DNA from: Endozoicomonas euniceicola
Lineage (GTDB): Bacteria > Pseudomonadota > Gammaproteobacteria > Pseudomonadales > Endozoicomonadaceae
NCBI RefSeq assembly: GCF_025562755.1
Contig: NZ_CP103300.1
Span: 2,226,501-2,290,500, forward strand
Direction: 5' to 3'
DNA: 64,000 bases
In this document: positions 53,700 to 60,932 of the stretch, piece after piece
Layout: each line of letters starts with the position of its first letter
Numbering within the stretch: the stretch's first letter is position 1
The notes under the pieces: generated by a model
What the model was told of the DNA's origin: nothing
What the model saw: only the letters and a program-made list of their open reading frames with translations
Databases searched by the model: none
Position numbers and translations under genes: made by a program

Positions 53700-53724
53700 C
53701 GCTCGCTCCAACCCTGTTAAAAAA

Positions 53725-55371
53725 TCACAACAGCAACATACGAATATCCGCCAGCAACTGCCCTAACAGTGTCGTAAACCGGGCAGCGTCCGCTCCGTTA
53801 ATAACACGGTGGTCATACGACAGAGACAGAGGACACATCAGCTTCGGCTCAAAGTCAGTGCCATTCCATACCGGCTTCATGGCCGCTTTGGAAATACCCA
53901 GAATAGCCACTTCCGGCGCATTCACAATGGGCGTAAAGGCTGTGCCACCAATAGAACCCAGGCTGGAAATGGTAAAACAGCCACCCTGCATTTCATCAGG
54001 CTTGAGTTTCTTGTCCCGGGCTTTACCGGCCAGTTCAATACACTCTGCTGACAGCTCCCAGAGGTTCTTCTTATCCACATTCTTGATAACCGGTACCAGA
54101 AGGCCGTCCGGCGTATCCACAGCCACACCGATATTGATGTATTTCTTGTAAATCACTGACTCGCCATCGGCACTCAGGGAAGAACAGAATTGCGGCATTT
54201 CCCTCAACACGTAGGCACAGGCTTTCAGGAAGAATGGCAGTGGTGTCAATTTAGTGCCACGGGCTTCTGCCATCGCTTTTTGATCTTTGCGAAAAGCTTC
54301 GAGGTCGGTGATATCCGCTTTATCGAACTGGGTAACATGAGGCACATTCAGCCAGGAACGCTGGAAGTTCTGCGCCGCTACTTTACGCAGACGGTTCAGG
54401 GCTACCTCTTCTATTTCACCCCACTTTCCATAGTCCTGAGCAGGTACTGGCGGAATGCCCATGCCACCGGAAACACCCTGTGGCTGACTGGCTTCTTTCA
54501 GTTTGGCTTTAACATAAGCCTGTACGTCTTCTTTCAGAATCCGTGTACGTGGGCCCGTGCCTTTTACAAACTCAAGATTGACACCGAACTCACGAGCCAG
54601 CTTGCGCACCGCCGGACCCGCATGGAAATGCTGGTTGCCTTTTTCCAGCTCTGCCAGGTTCTGTGTTGGAGCCTCCGCCTGAGCAGCGGCAACAGGAGTC
54701 GGTTCAGGCGCCGGTTCAGCAGGCTTGTTCGTTTCAGCAGACTCAGTGACAGGTGTTTCAGCAGGAGCACCACCAGCCACCTCAACCTTCAGGATCAGGT
54801 CGCCCTGATTCATCACGTCGCCTTCTTTCACCAGGATGTCTTTTACTACACCGCTAACAGGTGAAGGAACTTCCATGGTGGCTTTATCAGACTCGAGAAC
54901 AACCAGTGAATCGTCTTCTGCGATGGTGTCACCAACAGCAACGCAGATCTCGATCACCGGTACATTTTCTGTCCCCAGATCAGGCACAAGGACATCTTCA
55001 ACAGAACTGGCTGCAACACTTTCTACAACACTCTCTATAGCACTCTCTATAGCAGGAGAGGGCGCAGCTTTTTCAGGTTCAGGGGTGGCCTTTTCAGGCG
55101 CAGCGGCCGGAACCGGGGCAGCTTCAGGTTGCGCTTCTGATGTTGCCAGTTTCAGCAGGTCATCCCCTTCTGAAACCGTATCCCCCACTTTCAGTAATAA
55201 TTCAACCACCTGGCCATCTTTCGGGGCGGGTACTTCCATGGTGGCTTTGTCAGACTCCAGAACAATCAGGGAGTCCTCTGCGGCTACTGAATCTCCCGCA
55301 GCAACGCAGACTTCAATGACTTCCGCACTGCCACTGCCGATGTCAGGAACCTTGATAATTTCATCACTCAT
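53725..55371 (-). CDS. aceF: Pyruvate dehydrogenase E2 (dihydrolipoyl acetyltransferase)
   Basis: 548 residues. Two N-terminal lipoyl domains, each with the lysine in ESDKATMEVP, are joined by Ala/Pro/Glu-rich linkers. A peripheral-subunit-binding domain (AGPAVRKLAREFGVNL) and the acetyltransferase core ending YDHRVINGADAARF follow. It forms the core of the pyruvate dehydrogenase complex. It is downstream of aceE on the same strand with a 59-bp gap containing a hairpin. Two lipoyl domains match the Pseudomonas arrangement (E. coli has three). Confidence 0.96.
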   Translation of the reverse strand: MSDEIIKVPDIGSGSAEVIEVCVAAGDSVAAEDSLIVLESDKATMEVPAPKDGQVVELLLKVGDTVSEGDDLLKLATSEAQPEAAPVPAAAPEKATPEPEKAAPSPAIESAIESVVESVAASSVEDVLVPDLGTENVPVIEICVAVGDTIAEDDSLVVLESDKATMEVPSPVSGVVKDILVKEGDVMNQGDLILKVEVAGGAPAETPVTESAETNKPAEPAPEPTPVAAAQAEAPTQNLAELEKGNQHFHAGPAVRKLAREFGVNLEFVKGTGPRTRILKEDVQAYVKAKLKEASQPQGVSGGMGIPPVPAQDYGKWGEIEEVALNRLRKVAAQNFQRSWLNVPHVTQFDKADITDLEAFRKDQKAMAEARGTKLTPLPFFLKACAYVLREMPQFCSSLSADGESVIYKKYINIGVAVDTPDGLLVPVIKNVDKKNLWELSAECIELAGKARDKKLKPDEMQGGCFTISSLGSIGGTAFTPIVNAPEVAILGISKAAMKPVWNGTDFEPKLMCPLSLSYDHRVINGADAARFTTLLGQLLADIRMLLL

Positions 55372-55388
55372 TCGTTATACCTTCCAGC

Positions 55389-55426
55389 ATGAAGCCCTGC
55401 CTCTTCGACGAACGACAGGGCTTCAT
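55389..55426 (-). promoter_or_regulatory. Hairpin between aceE and aceF
   Basis: A perfect 11-bp stem (ATGAAGCCCTG / CAGGGCTTCAT) with a 16-nt loop occupies most of the 59-bp aceE-aceF gap. There is no T-run, so it probably affects relative E1/E2 expression or mRNA processing rather than ending transcription. Confidence 0.5.
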
Positions 55427-55430
55427 TTAA

Positions 55431-58088
55431 TCAGCAGTACACAGGGTTAGCTTTTTCGCCATCGATGTTATATTTCTTCAGGGCGCTGGTCACTACTGAA
55501 GGTTCAATTTCACCCTCCTTTACCAGCCCGGTCAGTGCGGCCACCACAACGAAATAGCGGTCAACCTCGAAGAACTCACGCAGTTTTGAGCGCGTATCTG
55601 AACGACCAAAGCCATCGGTCCCCAGAGTGATGTAATTACCCGGAACAAAGTCACGAATCTGGTCAGAGTACACCTTCATGTAATCACTGGCGGCAATAAC
55701 GGGTCCTTTTCTGCCCGCCAGCTGCTTCTCAACCCAGCTCACCTGCGGTTCAGCTTCAGGGTTCAGCATGTTATGACGGGCAACTTTCAGCCCGTCACGA
55801 CGCAGTTCATTGAAGCTGGTGGCACTCCAGATATCGGACTCAATGTCAAAGTCATCACGCAGCAACTGCGCGGCTGCACGCACTTCCTCCAGAATGGTGC
55901 CGCAACCGATCAGCTGCACACGGGAACCTTCGGAGTTTTTACCTTCTTCAAAGCAGTACAGGCCTTTAACAATACCTTCCAGTACATGGTCGCCTTCCGG
56001 CAGGGCAGGCATCCTGTAACTGTCGTTCATTGTGGTGATGTAGTACCAGACACTCTCATTCTCACCATACATACGACGTAAGCCGTCCTGAATAATCACT
56101 GCCAGTTCGTAGCCATAAGTAGGGTCGTAACTGATACAGTTAGGCACCGTGGAAGCCAGTACATGACTATGGCCGTCCTGATGCTGCAAACCTTCACCAT
56201 TCAGGGAAGTACGACCGGAAGTAGCACCGATCAGGAAACCTCTGGCCTGAATATCCCCCGCTGCCCAGGCCAGGTCGCCGGTACGCTGGAATCCGAACAT
56301 GGAATAGAACGCATAGAACGGAATCATGGGGACATTGTTGCTGCTGTAGGAAGTGGCAGCCGCGATCCACGCCGCATGGGCACCGGCTTCGTTAATGCCT
56401 TCTTCGAGAATTTGTCCAGTTTTGGATTCCTTGTAGAACATGACCTGATCAGAATCCACCGGATCATACTTCTGCCCTTTCGCAGAGTAGATACCCAGCT
56501 GACGGAACATACCTTCCATACCAAAGGTTCGGGCTTCGTCCGGAATAATGGGAACGATATGCTTGCCAATATTCTTGTCTTTCGCCAGAGCACCCAGAAC
56601 CCTGACATAGGCCATAGTCGTAGAAATCTCACGCTCACCACTGCCTTTGAGTACCGCATCCAGCGCTGACAGTTCCGGAACGGTCAGCTGTACATCCGAC
56701 TGAACCCGGCGGGAAGGAATAAAGCCACCCAGTTTCTCACGATGCTTGCGCATGTAGATCATTTCCGGGCTGTCTTCCGCCGGTTTGAAGTAAGGCAGGT
56801 TGGGCAGGTCTTCATCTTTAATGGGCAGGTCAAAACGGTTACGGAACTGCTTCAGATCGTCAATCGGCAGTTTCTTAACGTTATGGCTGATGTTGGACGC
56901 CTCGCCTGTGGTACCGGTGCCGTAACCCTTGACGGTCTTCGCCAGAATAACCGTTGGCTGCCCGGTGTGGTTCACAGCGGCGTGGTAAGCGGCATACACC
57001 TTGTAAGGGTCGTGACCACCGCGGTTCAGGCGCCAGATGTCGTCGTCGGACAGATGCTCAACCAGCTTCAGGGTTTCCGGGTAGCGACCAAAGAAGTTTT
57101 CACGGGTCCAGGCACCGCCTTTTGCCTTGCAGTTCTGGTAGTCACCATCAACAGCTTCATCCATCAACTGTTGCAGCATACCGTCTTTATCTTTGGCAAA
57201 GAGTTGATCCCAATGACGGCCCCAGGTCACTTTCAGAACATTCCAGCCAGCGCCACGGAATACACCTTCCAGCTCCTGAATGATTTTGCCATTCCCCCTG
57301 ACCGGTCCATCCAGACGTTGCAGGTTGCAGTTCACAACAAAGATCAGGTTGTCGAGGTTTTCGCGACCTGCCAGGGAGATTGCACCCAGAGATTCTGGCT
57401 CATCCATCTCACCATCCCCCAGAAACGCCCAGACCTTGCGGTTCTGATCCGGTGCCAGGTCACGGTTAATCAGGTACTTCATAAAATGTGCCTGATAGAT
57501 CGCCTGCAGCGGCCCAAGCCCCATGGATACGGTCGGGAACTGCCAGAAGTCAGGCATCAGCCAGGGGTGCGGATAAGACGACAGCCCCTTGCCATCAACC
57601 TCCTGGCGGAAGCTGTTGAGCTGTTCTTCGGTCAGCCGGCCTTCCAGAAAAGCTCGGGAATAAATACCGGGAGCCGTGTGCCCCTGATAATAAACCAGGT
57701 CACCCTCACGGTCGTTTTCATGACCATGGAAAAAATAGTTGTAACCAATGTCGTACAACGTCGCGCTGGAAGCAAACGACGAAATGTGTCCACCCAGGGA
57801 GCTGTCTTTCTGGTTGGCACGCATCACCATGGCCAGAGCGTTCCAGCGCACCAGAGAGCGAATGCGGCGCTCCATAAAGAGGTCGCCAGGCATCCGGGCT
57901 TCTTTTTCCGGTGGAATGGTGTTGCGGTAAGGTGTTGTTATGGCGTAGGGCAATTGTGTGCCCTTGGCTCTCGCATGCTGGGACAGGCGGGTCATCAGGT
58001 AATGCGCCCTGTCCTCCCCTTCTTTCTCCAGAACGGAATCCAGAGAGTCCAGCCACTCCCGGGTCTCAATAGGATCGATGTCGTGCAT
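55431..58088 (-). CDS. aceE: Pyruvate dehydrogenase E1 component
   Basis: 885 residues from MHDIDPIETREWLDSLDSVL; an upstream in-frame Met at 58121 is less likely. This homodimeric, thiamine-diphosphate enzyme decarboxylates pyruvate and acetylates E2. The ThDP motif runs from GDGEMDEPES to NLIFVVNCNLQRLDGPVRGN. FLIGATSGRTSLNGEGLQHQ and the C-terminal GTDGFGRSDTR are also typical. Length agrees with E. coli AceE (887). Confidence 0.97.
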   Translation of the reverse strand: MHDIDPIETREWLDSLDSVLEKEGEDRAHYLMTRLSQHARAKGTQLPYAITTPYRNTIPPEKEARMPGDLFMERRIRSLVRWNALAMVMRANQKDSSLGGHISSFASSATLYDIGYNYFFHGHENDREGDLVYYQGHTAPGIYSRAFLEGRLTEEQLNSFRQEVDGKGLSSYPHPWLMPDFWQFPTVSMGLGPLQAIYQAHFMKYLINRDLAPDQNRKVWAFLGDGEMDEPESLGAISLAGRENLDNLIFVVNCNLQRLDGPVRGNGKIIQELEGVFRGAGWNVLKVTWGRHWDQLFAKDKDGMLQQLMDEAVDGDYQNCKAKGGAWTRENFFGRYPETLKLVEHLSDDDIWRLNRGGHDPYKVYAAYHAAVNHTGQPTVILAKTVKGYGTGTTGEASNISHNVKKLPIDDLKQFRNRFDLPIKDEDLPNLPYFKPAEDSPEMIYMRKHREKLGGFIPSRRVQSDVQLTVPELSALDAVLKGSGEREISTTMAYVRVLGALAKDKNIGKHIVPIIPDEARTFGMEGMFRQLGIYSAKGQKYDPVDSDQVMFYKESKTGQILEEGINEAGAHAAWIAAATSYSSNNVPMIPFYAFYSMFGFQRTGDLAWAAGDIQARGFLIGATSGRTSLNGEGLQHQDGHSHVLASTVPNCISYDPTYGYELAVIIQDGLRRMYGENESVWYYITTMNDSYRMPALPEGDHVLEGIVKGLYCFEEGKNSEGSRVQLIGCGTILEEVRAAAQLLRDDFDIESDIWSATSFNELRRDGLKVARHNMLNPEAEPQVSWVEKQLAGRKGPVIAASDYMKVYSDQIRDFVPGNYITLGTDGFGRSDTRSKLREFFEVDRYFVVVAALTGLVKEGEIEPSVVTSALKKYNIDGEKANPVYC

Positions 58089-58121
58089 ACTATATTCCGA
58101 AAATGTCGGCTCCAAAAACAA

Positions 58122-58601
58122 AGAGCGTTTGGCGAAAAAAGGTTATGACTTGTGATCATCCCTGATCTTGTCTGAACTGTTTATTCTGAGAACCTGCCCG
58201 CCCAATCAGCAATCGTGAAGGTAAGACAGGATAGTCCAGATTTCACCCCCGGCCAGTCATGTCATAGCGGCTCACTGTATTTAGCCTTTTTTGCCATCGT
58301 TAATCCCATGCCACAGACCCCTTCCCAAAGGCACTCTGTTGTCAGCGACGTGAGGAACTATGGGGTTCGATGTGAATCCGTAGCGGTAAATTTCTAAAAC
58401 AATGATATCGATCAAATGTAATATAAGCGCAAGATAAGCAATTTCCATCACCAGTACCAGTACTAACGTGTAACAAAACTGCAAAACCACACCATTTCTG
58501 TAACATTTCAGGTGATTCTAACCATCTAACATTGGAAAATCCGCACTCTCAGACTAAATATAAATGGACATTAAACTTCTGATTACTGAAGCTGTATCAA
58601 A
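58122..58601. other. Intergenic region between aceE and the ADP-ribosyltransferase gene
   Basis: About 480 bp that should hold the aceE promoter. It includes one arm of a 75-bp direct repeat (58351-58425). I find no PdhR-like palindrome and no convincing small gene. Confidence 0.5.
58351..58425 (+). repeat. 75-bp direct repeat, left arm
   Basis: Pairs with 59437-59511, with ~63 of 75 bases identical by hand alignment. It ends in ATCGATCAAATG-AATATA. The two arms flank the ADP-ribosyltransferase gene. A further partial match (CTCTGTTGTCAGC against CTCTGCTGTCAGC) lies upstream of each arm. Confidence 0.75.
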
Positions 58602-59363
58602 ATGCAATCCCTTGAAGCCCTGACTCGCTCTACAAATTTGCTTGAGCTAACAAATCCTGAGGCTTTTTTGAATACAACGACTATGCGCAGATCACTCTAC
58701 GTCCCCAGCAATTGGTGCACCGATGTTCCCGGTGAGTCAGATACAGTTCTCGTAGATGTCAAAGCGTCCTATTTTTCAGGCTTTGTTTTTCGTGGTGATC
58801 AGAGATCTCCGGTGGATATTTTTGAGCAGGGTTTTATATTGCAACATGATCCGCTTGCCTCAACGGCGCTAGAGAGGCGGGCAATAGGGGCTGATGGAGG
58901 CACCACGGGAAGGACGGGTATCTCAACCAGTATTTGTGCCTCCGCCTGTGCCAGGTACAGTTTCCTGCATACAGGGATAAATCCTTTTTGCCTGGGTAGA
59001 GCATCCAGAAATACAAACGCGGGGCTCGTCTATCTCATTGATGCCAAAGAACTCAGAGGCTTTGCTATACCTTCCCCCAGACCGAGGACGCAAATAGCGA
59101 GGGAAAACCCCTTTTTAAAGGAGCTTTACGAGGTCAATTTTATGTGCAACATTCCCGGAAATAAAATAGTTGGCTTTGTCTGGCCACTAGGAGGGAGAGA
59201 GGATGGACTGAGCCAGTGCAGAGGCTATTGGGTTCCTCGGCCAGAGCGACTCTGGTTGGCAGTAAATCCTCTGTATGAGACAAGAGAACGGCCACACAGA
59301 CCCTTACGGCGTGGATGGAGAGCAGCACAAATTGTGGCAGCACTGTTCAATTCTCGTCGGTAA
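58602..59363 (+). CDS. Cholera/LT enterotoxin A-like ADP-ribosyltransferase (putative effector)
   Basis: 253 residues. The catalytic set of the cholera-toxin/LT/pertussis family is in order. FVFRGDQRSPVDIFEQGF (R64) matches LYRADSRPPDEI. TGISTSICASA (STS at 108-110) matches the STS core. YEVNFMCNIPGNKIVGF (E177) matches EVSALGGIPYSQIYGW. The first Glu of the usual E-x-E is Leu at 175, with E174 beside it. CT-type enzymes modify host G-protein alpha subunits with ADP-ribose from NAD. No signal peptide or B subunit is seen, so delivery by an injection system is the likely route. It sits between aceE and glnE/msrAB. No strong ribosome-binding site is visible before the ATG. Confidence 0.85.
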   Translation: MQSLEALTRSTNLLELTNPEAFLNTTTMRRSLYVPSNWCTDVPGESDTVLVDVKASYFSGFVFRGDQRSPVDIFEQGFILQHDPLASTALERRAIGADGGTTGRTGISTSICASACARYSFLHTGINPFCLGRASRNTNAGLVYLIDAKELRGFAIPSPRPRTQIARENPFLKELYEVNFMCNIPGNKIVGFVWPLGGREDGLSQCRGYWVPRPERLWLAVNPLYETRERPHRPLRRGWRAAQIVAALFNSRR

Positions 59364-59436
59364 AGCGCTCTGCTGTCAGCCGCTTATTGTCAGCAATGTG
59401 CTTTCCATCGAATTCATCTCAAAAATGATCAACTCT

Positions 59437-59511
59437 TGAGGGATTATGGGGCTTAATGAGAATCTGTAGCGGTAAACTTCAAAAACGATAATATCGATCA
59501 AATGCAATATA
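59437..59511 (+). repeat. 75-bp direct repeat, right arm
   Basis: The second arm of the repeat at 58351-58425, located 73 bp after the ADP-ribosyltransferase stop. The arms are 1086 bp apart, which defines a unit containing only that gene. Confidence 0.75.
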
Positions 59512-59617
59512 AAGTGGCACGACGACTCAATCATACTGAGAAGCGAAAGTCACAAAGGTTGTCAGGAAGAGGTGAAAAAAGGCGCAAAGGACGACGAAAC
59601 AGGCTGAGAGCAGCCCG

Positions 59618-59637
59618 AAAGCCCAATATCGGGCTTT
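59618..59637 (+). terminator. Terminator after the ADP-ribosyltransferase region
   Basis: A perfect 7-bp stem (AAAGCCC / GGGCTTT) with a 6-nt loop, read into TTCC. It lies between the convergent ADP-ribosyltransferase and msrAB genes. Confidence 0.6.
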
Positions 59638-59652
59638 TCCTGAGATTTGAAG

Positions 59653-60789
59653 TTAATCTTCAAATAAGTAGAGATACTCCTCATATCCTTCAGCTTTGAG
59701 GTCTTTTTTAGCAATGAATTTCATGGCTGCCGAGTTCATGCAGTAACGCAAGCCTGTGGGAGCAGGACCATCTTTAAAAACATGCCCCAGATGTGAGTCA
59801 GCAAAGCGGCTTCTAACCTCGGTTCGAGGGTATATTAATCTGTAGTCTGTTTCTTTCACGACAAATGCATCATTGATAGGCTTAGCAAAGCTAGGCCAAC
59901 CTGTTCCGGACCGATACTTGTCCGTTGATGAAAACAGTGGCTCACCAGAGACAATATCAACATAGATGCCTTCGGCTTTGTTATCCCAGTACGCGTTATT
60001 AAATGCAGGCTCCGTTCCATCTTCCTGAGTAACATAGTACTGAAGTTCAGTTAGTTTGCTTTTAAGTTCTTCATCACTTGGTTTGGTGTAAGTTTTACCG
60101 TGAGTCAGTACCTTTTTTGCATCAATCATTTGACGAAGTGTTACCGGATTTTCTTTCCTGTTGTCACCAAATATTTCATCTAAGTAACTGTCTCGTCCAG
60201 AGACATACCGATAGTAGTTATAACGAATGGGATTACGCTTGTAGTAATCTTGATGGTAATCTTCCGCTTTCCAAAAAGTCTTAAATGGACGCAGTTCGGT
60301 TTTTAGCGGCTTCTTAAACACACCGAGATCTTCGATTTCCATCATAAACTTACTCGCGACTTGCTGCTGCATCTGGTTATGATAGAAAACAGCAGAGCGA
60401 TATTGCGATCCTCTATCTACAAATGAGCCTTTGTCATCGGTAGGGTCGATATGGCGAAAGAACTGATCAAGCACCTGCTCGTAAGTCACTTGCTCAGGGG
60501 CAAAGGTCACTTGAATAGCCTCGAGATATTGAGTTTTGCCGGAAGAGACTTGTTCATAGGTAGGGTTTTCAAGAACGCCCCCCGAGTAGCCTGATACGAC
60601 ATCAATCACACCAGGTAGTTTTTCCAAATCTGATTCCGTACACCAAAAACAGCCACCAGCGAGAGTAGCGATTTCTGTTTTGCCACCGTGAGCGGAGGTA
60701 TTTGCTTTACTATCGACTCGACCAGGGAATGACGCCCCCACCAGTAATGTGGCGACGATTGGGAAAATTAGAGATAACTTCATTTTCAT
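59653..60789 (-). CDS. msrAB: Secreted MsrA-MsrB fusion methionine sulfoxide reductase
   Basis: ~378 residues from MKMKLSLIFPIVATLLVGASF, a signal peptide. The MsrA domain has GGCFWCTESDLEKLPGV and reduces S-sulfoxides. The MsrB domain has GTGWPSFAKPI and the catalytic Cys in GLRYCMNSAAM, for R-sulfoxides. The MsrB zinc Cys pairs are absent (GIYVDIVSGEPLF where CxxC is common), as in the Neisseria PilB type. It repairs oxidised envelope proteins. Its 5' end faces glnE; base use is more AT-rich than in glnE, suggesting acquisition. Confidence 0.93.
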   Translation of the reverse strand: MKMKLSLIFPIVATLLVGASFPGRVDSKANTSAHGGKTEIATLAGGCFWCTESDLEKLPGVIDVVSGYSGGVLENPTYEQVSSGKTQYLEAIQVTFAPEQVTYEQVLDQFFRHIDPTDDKGSFVDRGSQYRSAVFYHNQMQQQVASKFMMEIEDLGVFKKPLKTELRPFKTFWKAEDYHQDYYKRNPIRYNYYRYVSGRDSYLDEIFGDNRKENPVTLRQMIDAKKVLTHGKTYTKPSDEELKSKLTELQYYVTQEDGTEPAFNNAYWDNKAEGIYVDIVSGEPLFSSTDKYRSGTGWPSFAKPINDAFVVKETDYRLIYPRTEVRSRFADSHLGHVFKDGPAPTGLRYCMNSAAMKFIAKKDLKAEGYEEYLYLFED

Positions 60790-60932
60790 ACAAACCTCTG
60801 CTGTTATGTGCTTCTTATACGAGTAGAGCGGCAATCACGATAAAAAATTTCACGCTAATGCACCCTGAAGAATTAATATTCGCGCTACGCTCTGTTTTCG
60901 TTAGAATCACAGTACCAGTTCAGCAGCAGAGT

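Noticed and set aside
56742..58148. 468-residue open frame antisense to aceE
   Set aside because: It mirrors the codon pattern of aceE, has no recognisable motif, and aceE is unmistakable. The same reasoning removes the long antisense frames over asrA, asrC, tonB and glnE.
58404..58417. FNR-like sequence (TTGATCGATATCAT on the minus strand) upstream of aceE
   Set aside because: It lies within the 75-bp repeat ~320 bp from aceE, and the other repeat arm does not keep the match, so a promoter role is not supported.
59502..59699. 65-residue very basic frame after the ADP-ribosyltransferase gene
   Set aside because: It starts in the 75-bp repeat, runs through a terminator stem and into the msrAB 3' end, and has no ribosome-binding site.
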